The translations under genes were made by a program, and so were the position numbers. A stretch of 64,000 nucleotides of DNA from positions 19,292,607-19,356,606 of the forward strand of contig NC_026656.2 in the NCBI RefSeq assembly GCF_000004075.3. Reading direction: 5' to 3'. The notes under the pieces are model-generated. The model saw only the letters and a program-made list of their open reading frames with translations, made no database searches and was not told where the DNA came from. Positions 1 to 13,800 of this stretch are shown piece by piece (positions within the stretch are counted from its first letter, which is position 1; each line of letters opens with the position of its first letter). This DNA is from Cucumis sativus (Eukaryota > Streptophyta > Magnoliopsida > Cucurbitales > Cucurbitaceae).

Positions 1-1952
1 TTAAGAAACAGAGAGAACTTTATTAGTACTTATTTCCTACTAGTTAGCATATTCAATTTTTAGTTTTTCTATTATAACTTTTACAAGGTAGAGATTTTGG
101 CTATAATTTTATTTTGTTTTATCTTTTACTTTTTAAAAAAATTTAATTCGGTTTTTTTAATCAAAATTTAATAACTTTTTAATTAAAGTATATTACAAAG
201 CAATGATAAAAAGATACAGTTTTAAATTTTAGAAAATGAAAATTGAAATCCCATTTCATGATGCTAGTAGTTACTAAACAAATGAACCTGTAGGTGAAAA
301 TAATCATCAATTGAAAGCTTAAGAAACATAATTATCAAGTTCAATTTAAAATTTTCAAGCACTTCCACGTTAGATTTTGTATCTTTATAAAGATTACGAT
401 AAAATGAGAATTTGAATATTTTAATTTTGATGCGAGATACAACTTGACTAAATTATGCTTAGGTTGATATTAGTTTTTATACTAACAAATATTTTACCAA
501 TAAAGAAAGTGGATATAGAATATATATTGTTTGTTATATTAAAAATTACTGTAAATAATAAAGTGGCTAAAAAAATTAAATATTTAATTATGGTTAAAAT
601 TAAAATTATTGTAAATATTGATACAAGGTCTAATTTACAACCGTTGCCCTAAAATTTTAAAGGGTATTTTCAATTATAGTATACCAGATTCAAAATATGT
701 AAATATTTACAAAATATAGCAAAATTTTAAATTTTATTCAAATCTTTTGTAATTTACAAATTTTTCAATATTTTTTTTTATTGTATTCTCGTTTAAACTG
801 TTGTTTTTGTTTCATAATAATAATCTGATATTTAAATTGAGCTTCACTCTTAAGTTTAAGATAACATCTTTTTTTCTTTTTTTTGGAAAACTGATTTAAG
901 TATGTATTTGTTTTAACTCATAAAATATATTTAGAACACTACTTTCGAAAGTGGTTTTACTCGTCACATACATAAAGATCCTTTTACTACAATTTTTTAT
1001 ACTATTTTTTCCCTCAATTGCTTTAGCTTAATTGTTACAAAGAGTTCTTAAAATCAATCTTATTTTTAAAAAAAGGAAATTGGATGACAAAAAAAAAAAA
1101 AAAAAAAAGTGAAAAAGAACATTAAAAAAAAAAATTAACATCAAGCATTACATAGAAGGTGCCTTAATTTCCTAGGATGGAGAAGTACTTAATATTAGTA
1201 ATAATTCTAAATAGGATGCAAATTTAATATATACTAGTAAATAGTGAATAACAATTTGGAGAAGTTATTTAGGATTTTTTTTCATAATTGATCTTCTAAA
1301 ATAAAATTTTAATTATTAGAACAAAATCACTCGATTGAATTTATTTTATTTTATTAAGTGTTTAACTTGTGAAGATAAATGTAAACCCAACTTTTCAAGT
1401 ATGCAGTATCTATTTATTTAAATTCCTTTTAGAATTAAATTTAGGGAATATTTTCAAAAGCAATAAGCTCTTCAAACTATTTCAAATGTAGTAAAATAAT
1501 AAAGTAATAGTTGCAAATTGCAGTTATATTAAAAATAATTAAGTAATATTTTAAAAATATCGTAAACATAACAAACTATATTTTAAAAATATCGTAAATA
1601 TAACAAATCAAATGACAAATATATCACCATCTACTCCTATTTTCAAGAATTTTGTTACTCAAAATAATTTTCAATAAGAAATTTAATATGTTACTAACAA
1701 GTAGGATATTTGTGCAAAAAAATAAAGGAAGGTTTGGAAATAAACAATAATAAATTTTTGAAAAGCTGTTTTCAGCTTTATTTTCGGGAAAGAAAACTAT
1801 AGCAGTGGTAAGACTCGTGGGTGTGTGTCCAGTCAAGCTAAAGCATGACTCAAAGCATCTCTTTATACCCGTACTTATTAAACTCTACTTAATCAAACAA
1901 ATAATATATATCTTTTTTTTGTCAATTAAAAAAAATAATAATAAATGAAAAC
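1..1952. other. AT-rich intergenic DNA
   Basis: No convincing coding sequence is visible. The stretch is strongly AT-rich with homopolymer runs, including a long A run at about 1087-1108. A short direct repeat of about 29 bp (core TTTTAAAAATATCGTAAA) occurs at about 1547-1575 and again at 1580-1608. The ORFs present are short, AT-biased and resemble nothing I know. Confidence 0.6.
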
Positions 1953-2091
1953 CTGATCGAATCAAGTGGGTGGCAGTAAAGCATTTGGAGTTGAGAACTT
2001 TGTGTGGTTTTAAATTCACGTGAGGCTTTGAGTAACCAGTTGTTCTAACAATGTTAACAAAATGAGATTTTACAGCCGCAGAAGCAACCAT
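1953..2091 (-). CDS. possible lone first exon with transit-peptide-like start
   Basis: Reading the minus strand, an ATG at 2091 follows a pyrimidine-rich leader (TTC/CTT repeats, 2098-2135) like many plant 5' UTRs. It opens 46 codons starting MVASAAVKSHFVNIVRTTG and running to a possible GT donor just after ATCAG at 1953. The peptide is rich in Ser, Lys, Val and His and almost lacks acidic residues, which suits an organellar targeting peptide. No matching downstream exons could be identified between here and the window start. Either the gene continues left of the window through a long intron, or this is a fragment or a chance ORF. I do not recognise the product. The call is tentative. Confidence 0.3.
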
Positions 2092-2974
2092 CAAAGAAAG
2101 AGAAAGAGGAAGAAGAAGAAGAAGAAGCGAAAGACAAATGAGATGGCAGTGGAGGAAGGAAAATATTCAGAAAGAAAAATAATAATAATTACACGAATTC
2201 ACTTCCAATTTCCAATAAAATGGACTGAAATTGGAAGAAAAGCAATTCCAGAAGAAAACTCCATACTGTAAAACTATATTATCAATCCAAATAACGATAA
2301 CTGTAATTATGAAGACCAAATATATATTAGAAACTTCTTTATCATCTTATCTCTATTCTATTTCTTCTTCTCAAACTATATAAAATATATAATGTGAAGG
2401 TCGACAAGTGAGGTGAATGTTACAAGGATCGGAATGGAGGAGACTTAAACTTAAACTTAGGAATCAAACAGTCGTGTAATTTGTTAGGTAATAGAACTTG
2501 ACCATTAATGTTATTGGTAAGGGAAAGAAAATTTATAAAAGAAAAACAAGACCTTCTATTAGTATAGCACCTTTGTTCTATAGTCTAAAATAGCAAAATC
2601 ATGAATTACAAAATCATATAAATATTATGGATATGGAGATATTATAAGCACAATCAATTGCACTAAGCATTTGAAAAGATTAAGGAAATTAAAAAGAGGA
2701 GCTGTAAGTAATGAGGAGATCTCAGGCATACCTCTCTTCAACAAAAATGCTGTGTAGAATAGACATAAACACTTCATATCTTTGAGCTGAGAGTTGATAA
2801 ACACTTCATTCTTACTCTCTTTTATTATCTGAGTAAATCCCTTCGGAGGTAATTTTTCTGTGAGAAATGGAGAACTGTCTGAAATATCGCGACCTCTTTG
2901 ATGGGAAAAAAATTGTGTCGTGATCCATAAAGAAAACCAGAGTTTCTTGATATTGTTCGTCTTTGGGGACAAAG
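2092..2974. other. spacer between the possible exon and the E2F gene
   Basis: This holds a GA/GAA-rich tract (2096-2135) that would be the leader of the possible minus-strand exon. AT-rich DNA follows, then the likely 3' untranslated region of the E2F gene (roughly 2600-2974). The minus-strand ORFs here lie beyond the E2F stop codon and are not coding. Confidence 0.5.
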
Positions 2975-5900
2975 TTAAAAGTTGTGTTCCTCACCCCATA
3001 AATGCGTAATACTCACTTGTGAATTTGATTGGAACCAGTAATCATCGTCTATCTGTAGAAGGAAAGCACGGGAAAAATTAATGATTAGTAAAATAATTGG
3101 AACTCATGGAGGCTTATAGCTTTAAAATTTGGACTTACATTATTATGTAAAGGTAAAATTCTTTGCATTCCATGAAGGTCTTGGAAAGGAGAATAAGTGT
3201 TGTTGGTAAATATGTTAGGATTCTTCTGCTGTGCTAAACATAGTTTTGCTTGCTTGGAAGTATTTTCTTCCAGCTCTTGTTTTGCAGTCCTACAAGCACG
3301 AAAAACATATAATGTTCTGAGAGATGGATACTTGAAAAACGAAGCGAAATCTCGAGACGAATGTAATTTACGTGAAATGAGTTACGAGTAAGAAGAAGAG
3401 GCTGGCATGTAGGATATACCTCAAGAGGTATAAATCAATTGGCCCAGTGGTGCTTTTGATGATCATTCTACATTGCCTCTCGGAAAAACAAGCCTCCTGA
3501 TTTATATAGGAAACTTATTTATAAAATGCTAATGCTAATGGATAAGAGAAATTGCTAAAATTTATTAATGTATGATGATAACTACCTCGTCTGGATCGGG
3601 TACTTCAATACAGCTAGCTTGGGGGGCTTTAACTGCTATAAGTGTTTGATTCTATCCATCAATTACAGAACAATAGTGAGTTAAAGAGAAGATTGTTAAT
3701 GTTCAAAATCTATGGAAATTACAAAAGCTCAAGAAAAATAACCTTGAAGCAAGGAATTCGCAAGATATCTTCTTCTGTTATAAAAAGGTGACTGATATAC
3801 ATAGTTCAAGAGGGACAAATGTTAAAGGAAAGAAGCAAAATGTAACTTTTAATAGGAGTAAAAAGTTTGACGGGTCAATCTTACTTCCTGTAGTGTGCAT
3901 TTTGCTCGAGATTTCTAAGAAGTTCTTGTTTCATCCTGCATAAAAAGCAACAGTGATCAATGAGTTTTTTTTCTCTTTTTTTGGCTGTTCAGAGTGGTTT
4001 CATTTTCTAAAACCGAACTAACCTTATGAGTTCATCAAGTCTGCGTTCATCTGCATATAAACTTTTAACTTCATCCTGCAATAAGATCAGAGATATAGTG
4101 AACAATTTAGAATCTGCGAAGTGTGACAGTGAGTGTAAATGATAGAGTTATAAGGGCCTAAAACATTTTTATTAGTCTGTACCAGTAAAAGCATTCTGCC
4201 GACTGATATTTTTCATCATATCCATTGGAACGATAAATCTTCAGCAATATGCTCGATGGTGAATTTAGAGTCCCCAAAACAATCAACATGACATAATGTC
4301 ATGTTAATTTCTAAGTTCTCGGTTGATCCCCAATGGTAAATGTCTACGCTAGAAAGGTCGAAAAGGGTAAAAGCTACTCCAAAAGTTAGTTAGAGAATGT
4401 TGTGAATACATTTTGTAGAGGGGCAGTGAGCTTTGAGATTATATCGTTATTTCGAGAAAGGTTTGAGCATACCCCTCTAGTTTGCTAAGCAAGTGTTAAT
4501 GAGGTGACTTGGCATTCTTTTGAACTTGTTACTGGTAAATAAAGATGAGATACTAAAATAATCTTCTTGTATGAGATAAGCTTCTAAGGTTTATTACTTG
4601 TTTGTATGACCCTACTTAAGCAGCTCATCAACAGTGTTACAGTTCACTAATTATTCCAAAATATTAGTTCTGATGTAGCTTGAGGATAAAAAAGAGCTCC
4701 TCCAAGAATCAAATCAAATTCTATTATGGATGAAAAGTTATTTACAGAGAATTTCAAAACAAACTAATCTAATCCTAATTAATCAAGGATTTGATCAAGA
4801 CAATCCACTTCACACTAGTCCTACTACATCAAATTAGCTTCAATTATAATGGGACTTTTAGTTCATCTATTTCAACCAAAAAACATTCAAGTTCATAGAC
4901 AACAGAAAGAAGTCTCTACAATAGTTACATTGGCCAAACCTAAAGGTAAGCTCAAATTACCATCATTGATGTTCAATTCACGAATAAATATGATAATTTA
5001 ATTTAACCAAACCCTTTCCGATAAATGTGCATGCCATTGGTTGTGACTAACATACAATAATGAAAACAATACACTCGATTCGTAAATGTTCAAACATCAT
5101 AAAGACGGTGTGTAAAAGGAACCAACTACAAGATGTTGATCGGAGGGCTAAGTATGATCAGTTGAGCTGTGAATTTGTAATAATCAACGAATATACCAAT
5201 CATTAAGAAAAGCCAAATCGAAATTTTAAAAAATAATCTCCAAGCAAAAAAAAATTAAGGCACCTTTAATCTACCAACTTGATCGTTGAGCTCTTGAGGT
5301 CCACGCCTCTCGCCTCCCCTGTTCACAAGATTTAAAGTCATTACTCACTACTTTGTACTTTCCAATGGAGAAATAAGGATAATCTCAATTTAATTACTTC
5401 CAACGTATGTGGTTCGTCGTGGTTTTCTCTATGAGGCCTATTCCTTCAAGAACATTTGTAATATCATAAATTCTCCTCTTTTGGACCTGAATCAAACATT
5501 ATTCTTAAGTTTTGTTACAAAGAGATAATTAATCAATCTCAGCTAATTTGAAGAGCTTCTCTATGATCTTCCAGGCAGAAAAATTAGATTCAATACCTTT
5601 AATACGTCTGCAGTTTTATTTAAATCAAGTGTTCCATCTTCAGCCTCCTGAACTAACCTGATAAATTTTTTTGTCAAGAAGCCTGCCGATTAAAATACAC
5701 AAATTTTCAAACCTCAAAGGCCAGATCCATGTCTCGAGAGATTCTATTAGAAACTTGTTCATTTCAATACTTTACCTAACGAGCTGTCATACCGACCGTT
5801 AGTAGATTGATTAGGGCTATCAACAGGCTCTACAGCAAAAGGAAAATACACAGAATTACAAAAGAGAAAATGAAAGAAAGAAAGAAAGCAGTTAGATGTG

Positions 5901-6968
5901 CATGATGCATAGTAAATGAGATAAGATTAGAAATGAAATGCATATGAGATGAACTCCAACCAGTTGGCTAAGAAGGATATTGTAATTACCATCTATTGAT
6001 TTTCGAGTCTTAGACTTCGAATTCTTCTGCAACTTAAATTTCTTGTTTTGCTTTTCATTTGCACTGGATACTGGTTCACATGAAGAATCATTAGATCGCA
6101 TCCTCTGTTCAGAGGCTACGACTTGTCTGCTAGCCAAAGCCTCGGAGTTGTTAATATCATATGCTCGTTTCAACTGAAAAGAAATATATGTTGATCTAGT
6201 AAATGTTTATAGAAAAGAAACAGAAAGATAGAAGTAAAGTAGATCGATATGTAGATCATCGCTTCTGATATTTTAGAGTTCAAAGACATTCATAAAATAT
6301 CGAAAAATTGCCTCGCAAATGCCTCGCGACATTTATGGATAGGATCTTACAGAACGGCACTCCACTACGGAAAAACCGGAAGCAGATTACAATTGCTAAA
6401 ATAGAAAAAAATCTATTACTAAAAGTTCAAGAGAGACAAAAGTTAAGATATGTTCCAAATCTTCACAACTCAATTAAATTCGAGAAAATTCTACTGGTTG
6501 AGAGTAAGAATTTACGCATTAATTAACAGCTAATCAAATCGAAGTAGAAATCAGGATCCAGATTCATACATCCACCAACCTTTACTTAATAAAACCTCGA
6601 AAATTCAATAATTGAATAAACACACCGATCTTCAAACTTAAATTAACACTCAAACAAGATTGATCGCACATCGCGAATCAGAAAGCAAACAAACAGCGCA
6701 AAACGAAGAAGATAAATGAGAAACTCACATCTATCGTAGAAACTGTAGAATGTGCCTCGGAAGAGAGACGGGCGTCGCAAACGTTAGACTGATCCGACGG
6801 TGGAGAAGGCCGATGATACTGAAGACAACACTGAGGCGGAAGAGCTAGAGCTGAGGAAGAAGAAGCAAAAGACGACATGTCGCGATGGTTAGAGTGAGAG
6901 CTAAGGTGATGAAATGAAAAATCAGAGTGGCGGTGGCGGAAGATGAGATCCTCGACGGCCTTCGACAT
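2975..6968 (-). CDS. E2F transcription factor, E2FC-like
   Basis: Typical plant E2F of 410 residues in 13 exons: 6968-6729, 6173-5990, 5829-5776, 5682-5597, 5486-5398, 5318-5264, 4075-4023, then short exons near 3945, 3780, 3645, 3490 and 3300, and a last one ending at stop 2975-2977. E2F proteins bind TTTSSCGC sites with a DP partner and control G1/S and endocycle genes in the nucleus; retinoblastoma protein binds the C-terminus. Visible parts: a Ser-rich N-terminus (1-140); the winged-helix DNA-binding domain at about 153-217 with [28 protein letters not shown] and NHIRW; a leucine-zipper dimerisation segment at 225-270; the marked box around 271-330 ([17 protein letters not shown]); and a C-terminal RB-binding motif [22 protein letters not shown] and the DBD sequence look closest to Arabidopsis E2FC, a remembered comparison. 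All splice phases close. The ATG used is the first one in frame within the CT-rich leader that gives this domain layout. Confidence 0.93.
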
Positions 6969-7018
6969 CGGAAAAGATGGAGGTAAAAAGGAGGGAGATA
7001 TGGAGGATTTTGAAGATT

Positions 7019-7112
7019 GGAGGGAAAGAGAGAGAGAGAAAGGGAAAAAAGGCAGAGAGAGAAGAAAGAGAGAGAGTACGTAGAAGCGGCGAACGAATAA
7101 TAAAAAGAGAGA
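7019..7112. repeat. GA-rich low-complexity tract in the E2F leader
   Basis: AGAG-rich on the plus strand, hence CT-rich in the E2F transcript. It lies between the likely TATA box and the start codon. CT-rich leaders are common in plant genes. The long serine/leucine/phenylalanine ORFs read from it are artefacts of this composition. Confidence 0.8.
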
Positions 7113-7132
7113 GAAAGAGATGGAATATTGGA

Positions 7133-7141
7133 ATATATATA
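7133..7141 (-). promoter_or_regulatory. candidate TATA box of the E2F gene
   Basis: TATATATA-type sequence about 165 bp upstream of the E2F start codon and just upstream of the CT-rich leader. Position and composition fit a core promoter. No transcript start is visible from sequence alone. Confidence 0.4.
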
Positions 7142-7169
7142 GCAATAGCAATGAGGTAAAAATGTCATT

Positions 7170-10100
7170 TTAGTTCCAATATTTTGAGTTTCATAACATT
7201 TTATTATCTTTCAATTTTAATTCATATATTTTATTAATAAATTCATAAATTTTACCAAAAATTGGCCACACAACAATTATTATTTTCATTTCCTTAAAAA
7301 AAAAATTGTTGAGTAGGTTTGATAGAACATTTCTTTCAAAAAGTAAGTTAGCAAGGCTTGTTCGAAAAATTACATTATAATACAAAAAAGAATTAGAATA
7401 AAACAGTCTATAGTACCTCTTATTTGCATATTGCAAATATGACAATATAACACGTAATTAATTATATCAAAAGAATATCAGAAGATTATTCGCTTTTAAA
7501 TTTACTACTTTTACCATTTAAAAAATATAGTAATATAAATTATATTATTATTTTTTTTTCTATTTTTTAAACATCTCAATAGGAAAGTAAGCGTAAAAGG
7601 TTTATTATTGTTATTATTTTCATGAAAAATATTATTAATATCTTTTTCACAGTATAAAAAATGTTAAAAAGGACAATTTTAAAAAAATAGAATTAAAATA
7701 ATTAACTCTGTGGGGGAGTATAATAATTAAAATTAGGCATCCAAAAGTTAGTAAAAGTAAAATAATTTTAAAGTATAATAACTAAAATATATTTTGATAA
7801 CAATAATAATATAGAGCGGATCTAGAAATATAATGAAAGTAAACATAGTGTTAGAGAGAGAGAGAGAAAATATGCGGTTTGATTTTTCCGATCGCAATAT
7901 ATATAATAAAAGAAATGTGAAAAGAAGGATGATGAAAATTACATGAACGGACACCCAAATTCTTCTTTTATTTTTGGGCGGGAACGGATATATATAGTAT
8001 ACCACAAATCGGTCAATTCCAATCTCCATTTCCAACCTTATTTATTTTATTATTATATTGTAATCTTATAATATATCGTACAATAATTAATATTCAGTTT
8101 TTATGTATTTTAAGACTATATATATATATATATATGTATATATTTCTGAAATTTGGCTTTTCTCAATTAAATATCAAAACTGACTATAACCTTATCTATT
8201 TAAATTTCATGTTTTCATAAGGCAATCAGTTTTAATTTTTCCATTACGTTTTACAATTGCATTTTATTCTATTTTTAAAAGGGTTAATAAATTAATACAC
8301 AACTCTCACATATGATCAATAAAGGTTCATTTAAATGTCGTAATTAATGTAAGGTAGATTTTTAAAATAATAGAAAAACAAATAGTAATATAGGATTTTT
8401 CTTTTAGTTGGTCCCCTTTTCCCTCTTTTTTTTTACTATGGACTTTGTAAGGGAGATGTTAACGTATTTTTGGAGATCATATCATTAATAAGACATAAAT
8501 TTGATGTATTTTTGTCGTGAGATTTATAAACTTTTTAGTCTAAACACCAAACAAGGAGTAGAGTTAGCTCTTTAATTCAAACACCCCTATAGTTTAAGTT
8601 CATTCCAGTTGATATCAAGTTCTTTTTGAAAACTCTTATGATCCCATGTTATCGGAGTTGTAGTACATTGAAATGGGCTAAGGTCGATTTAGTACTTTTA
8701 CTCTTTCTTTTTTAGTCATCATTGATATAGGTAGTTTTAGACTTTTACTTTTAGGGTTATTGGATTTTGAAAGGACGATGTGAATATATAAACGTTAGTT
8801 AAGATGGTTTTGGTTGAAATTTTTCTGTTAGACTTCTACAATGGCCACGTTCAATTTTTTCAACATAGTAGCCGTTATTAAAACAAGGTCGACGACGTTC
8901 TTGTTTGGTTGCTTGGTAGGCGTATTGAATGAGATCCGTTCTCATTTTTTTATCGGGGGTTCTTCATTTGTGGTTGTACACTTATCAATCAAGACAAAGA
9001 TGTTATACATCTACGATCAAAGTTTATAATTGATAGATTTTTTATATTTGCAGTTTTTTACTACACATTTGATTATTATTCTTAAATATCGGTATGCGTT
9101 AGAATTTGAGAACATCAGTTGATTTATGCTAAATTCGTAGTTTCGATTTTCTTTAACGAAAGTTAAAAACAAAAATTCTTCCTGTGGTAAAATCTGGGTT
9201 CACATTTTCCGTATACAGCCACATGAATCAATCATTTAGGGCAAGAAAGAACGTTATTGCAATGAGTCTAATGGCCAAAGCTTTTATTTCACGCAAACAT
9301 ACCATTCATAAGCTTCGTCTGATGTTCTTTTCTTTTCATTCTTCTAACTATTTAGCTCTTTGTTATTATGACACTTTTACTTTTATATATGATTTCATTT
9401 ATTTATACCCATAGTTTTTTTTTATGGAAAAAGTATCAGATTATGATTAGTTGATAGTTTGATGTTTTATTCTTATAATGGTAAGCTAAAAGATATTTTA
9501 TTTTATTTTTCAGATTTTTAAACTCATAACTATTTATCAATTGGTAATTTGGACCATGAACAAAATTATCTGGTAAAGCCTATAACCACTAAATTACTTT
9601 AAGAAAAATAGCTAACTCAAAGGGTGAGCTTGATAAACCAACAAAATGACCATCTTACTCCCATCGTTTAGACTAATGTAAGCGGAAGGAATGTGTCAAA
9701 CCTTCTTAACCTTGACGTTGGCTCGATCACCGTGAATCAACCCAAAAATGATCCTATCTGATGTTGCAAAATGGGTAGGTAGTTTTTTATACCCTTATCT
9801 TTGTTTCTGCTTTTTTTTTTTTCAACTTTTCATTAGAATAGTAATTATAATTGAAAAAACTAAAATCAATATACAAATCATGCACACTATTTATTACAGA
9901 TATGACAACTTTTAATTTGAAATTGACAACAAATTTTTTAAAATTATATAACATCTTCTCTGCCGATCCATAGCGTGAGCAATTTGACTTTTTCTTAATG
10001 TCTATTTTTATTTATGGCTAATATTTAAAATAAATAATGTTATATAAACCAACTGCATGTACGTTAAGAGAGAATCTTTCGTCTTGCGTGCCAACTCCCA

Positions 10101-10821
10101 CATACCAAAAGTGTGTATTGCTTTTACTAAAACTAATTACTTTTTGTTTACTAACCTTCTACCAGTGTTTCTTCCCATCTTAGGAGAAAAAATTATAAAA
10201 AATCAATAAATTTGATAAAATATTTATAAATTTTTAAATTTTATTGATAATAAACATTACCAATACAAATAAGAATGATACAAGTTTATCAATTTCTATC
10301 CTAGATAGAATTAAAAATTTTGCTATGATTTATAAATATTTTTGTTTATTAATTATATTTAAAAATGCATAAAAATAAAAATTAATTAAAATATAGTAAA
10401 AGAACCAACAAATTTATATATAAATACTAAAAAAATTAGTTATATTTTGTAAATATTTTAGTTTATTTAGCTATATTTAAAAATAAATCTTTAAAATAAC
10501 AATAATAAGATAGATGTTGGACGGATGTAAAAAATTTACTGATAAAGAAAAACATCCAAAAAAAATATTAACCTAAATGTAGAGATAGCGTGCCTCGATC
10601 CCCCTTTCATAATCATAATAATAAAATTGATACATGGGTTTTATGTGAAATAATTTAAAAGAAAAAGGATGTTTACTGAGCTGTGTAATCCTAGTGATTA
10701 AATAAAAATGGAAAGATACAAAACTAATTAAGAGAAGCTGAAATACAAGCCCATGGCAAAATTTGGTTTTCACCTTCACTGCATTTTAAAGTTGCACTAA
10801 AATGGCGACACATTGAAATTG
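7170..10821. other. long gene-free interval
   Basis: Between the E2F promoter and the 3' end of the TRM6 gene I see no coding region. It contains AT-rich DNA, a TA dinucleotide run at 8116-8143, poly-T tracts, and at about 10190-10500 a stretch with TTTATAAATATTTT-like repeats of the kind scattered elsewhere in the window. The ORFs at 8841-9029 and 9184-9414 have no recognisable motif and no supporting splice structure. Confidence 0.55.
8116..8143. repeat. (TA)n microsatellite
   Basis: Run of TA dinucleotides interrupted once by G. Confidence 0.9.
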
Positions 10822-13800
10822 TTATTGACGGTCGCATATCTTAGTCCCACTAAGAATGTATCCACCAAATGCATTCATCTGCATAAAGGGATGAGTTCTC
10901 GAAGGAAGAACCTGCATGCATTATTGCGCCAAATATTGGTCAATTCAACGATATTAGAAATGAAAGATATTGTACCTTCAACCTTCATATAAAATAAACT
11001 TTAGCATAAGTTCTGTTAATAAAATTGTCACATCTATTTTATAGGAACTTAGAGGAAATAAATAAGCTTAATTAGTTACCCAACGGAACCTTAATTTTTC
11101 ATTTTTCATTCATGTCACCTCGATCCTATAACTTAGGGTTGTTTAAAGACTTCATAGGATTCTAAAATCCAAAATGGATCCCACATAGAATTTGATTTTT
11201 GAAACAATTCCCAAACCCTTTTTACCTTTCCACACTTTCACCAACTACCACCAGTTAGTCAAACCATGCAAGTCAAGACATTTTCTTTTCATTGGGCAAT
11301 CAGACCTATGTAATTTTCATGCAAGTCAAGACTTTGTAAATATCTTGAACGTATAAATCCCACGTTTAAATGCGGACGACTATTGTTCTTCAATCCTCTC
11401 TCCAAAACTTTGTTAAAAGGGAAGTATGGGGAAATGTAAAGCCATCAAACCTGATATTCACGAAGCCAAGGTTCTGAAATTTGCAAGCTGATTGCCATCT
11501 TCTCAAGCTGTAGTTTATGCATGCAAGTTGCAAGCGGCTGCATTCAACAAAAAAGTAACTTAATCAAACTGATACACACATATATAACATTGATATAAAA
11601 TCACTCCCCCTATTGAAAAGGAAACAAGGATATAAAATCACTCCCCCAAAACATGACATCTCATTTCTATTTGGATCTCCATTTGGTAATAATAATAACG
11701 ATATCTTGATATCTTTATTTTATAACGAGGGGATTGAGCTCCACTCCTACTATCATCATGCTCATGGTTTGTCCCCTGCTAATTCTCAGAGAGACTATCT
11801 TTACTCTAATATATTCTTAAAATCACTTTTATCAAGCTCAAAATCATGCTAAACAAGACTTTAATCAGTCAAAATAAATTTAATATTTAAATTTATACCT
11901 TTTAAATGCAATTTTCATTTCATCAAAATTGGTTTTGAATCATTAAAAGCAAGTTTCATAATTGATTTTTAAAATGAAAAATGTGAGTTTAACCTTATTA
12001 GAATTACTGCTAAACATGCCTGACATAAGGGTATTAAATTATGACGTTCAGATACACCAAGCCTTTAGAGCCCTCCTTGAGAAGGTAAGGTAAATTTAAC
12101 GAACATTTTTTTACAATATTTCTTTTCTTCTTTTGAAGACCAACCTGAACATACTGGTGATAAATAGCAAATGGAGCAGAGTTAGCTACAAGAGGTAACA
12201 GATCTTTAACAAGACTCCATGCATCCGACTGTGGTGCAGCAATTATTAGGCTGCAATTAATAAAAAACAATTTAGTGAATTACTATTGATAGTGAAGTAA
12301 ATTTTACCACTAACCAATACTCATTACTCACCTAGTAAAACCGTTTTCCTTCCATAAATTAATAACTTCTGGCGGTGCCTTATCTCCAGCCTTTGCACAT
12401 TTAAATACTTTTGTCAATGGAGAAACTATAGACTCTGAGTTGAGATCTGAGGACTGGTCTGTAGATGGTAGAGGGCTTTCGTCCATACTAACAGGTTGAG
12501 ATGCCTGCTCCTGTACATTAATCTTTATAAAAAAAGAAATAATAAAGAACAAAAAAAGAAGGTATCATCCAACCAAAACAGTTTAAAATGAATTCTAAGA
12601 GTAACAAATTTAAACTAGTACTTTTGGAAGGACTAAATTAAGTAAGCACAGATTCTTTGTTTTGGTGACTTGAATAAATAAATATAGATAGAAACTTATG
12701 TTTTAAATATAAAAAGATGTATCCCAATAAAGAAAGTGATTCGTTGTGTCCCGTAGCTGTGATTGCAGTATCAAATACTTCAAATTTTGAAAAGCACTCA
12801 GTCAAGAGCCCTCTTCAGCGTTCCAGAAGTCAGCTCCTTCCAAATTCCTCTTAAGAAAACATTAAGAAAAGAAAAACTCTACTTACACTGTCTTCGTTTT
12901 CACCATTAGGCTTGGTAGGTTCAATTTGGGATGAGGTGAGGTCGGCAAGAGATGAACGCATTATCCTGGTGAACAAAGAGTGATTGAATGGTGTAGAAAA
13001 TAGAAAATAGAAAGTACATTTTATAAAATATGCAATGTAACGAAGATGTAAGAAAGAGGACTAAAGCAGCAAACCTCGAGCAAATTTCATCATCAAAGTT
13101 GAATATTCTTACTATATCCATGGGGTTTGGAGTATTTCCAACATATGTATTGCAAACAGAGCCTTTGCCTGTAAAAAAACACAATTGAGCATTATATAAT
13201 ATAGAGAAGCACACAACATTGTAATTATCATATGGCAACTTGAGACCGAACAATAGATTTCCCCTGTTTATTTGATTTATGCCTATGGACAACTCAAACT
13301 AATGGTGAAAGAGACTTCATTCACCCCAAACGCCATAAAACATGGTTTTTAAGCTGTTAAGTTTTCAACAAGGTATAACACACTTGCGACCTTGAAGGAA
13401 TTCCAAATATTGTAAGCCTTACCTCAAAACCAGCGTATTGGATGGACAACCGACAGTGTTTCCTACACTATTTGTGACTAGAAAATACACTTAACAGCAA
13501 AGAAACTATAAACATGACTGATTAGCTGAACCATTAGACCTAACTTTGCTTGAGACAAGTGATTTTAAGCCCACTTGGTAGTTGGTTTATACCCAAGGTT
13601 TTTTCATTACACACATATAAACCTAGATTTGTACCATGACTGACATTCATAGAGGATTTGCAGCCACTTTTTGAAAAAAATGAACCCACTTCGAATATTT
13701 TTTTTAAAATGCCAAGAATAATAGAGAAATACCTCCTAGGCGCTCAGCCACTGCTCCAGTGAGAAGACCACCAACCATATCAACCACAAGGACATCAGAG

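Noticed and set aside
6678-7168. Long minus-strand ORFs starting upstream of the E2F ATG (rich in Leu, Ser, Phe)
   Set aside because: They read the CT-rich leader. The family-like protein starts at 6968, and sequence upstream of that is low complexity.
7977-7984. GGCGGGAA, resembling an E2F-binding site about 1 kb upstream of the E2F gene, which would suggest autoregulation
   Set aside because: It is a near match only (the leading base departs from the WTTSSCSS consensus), single and distant; an eight-base match is expected by chance at this scale.
8841-9414. Two plus-strand ORFs of 62 and 76 codons
   Set aside because: No motif, no splice partners, AT-biased codons and no promoter features beyond chance.
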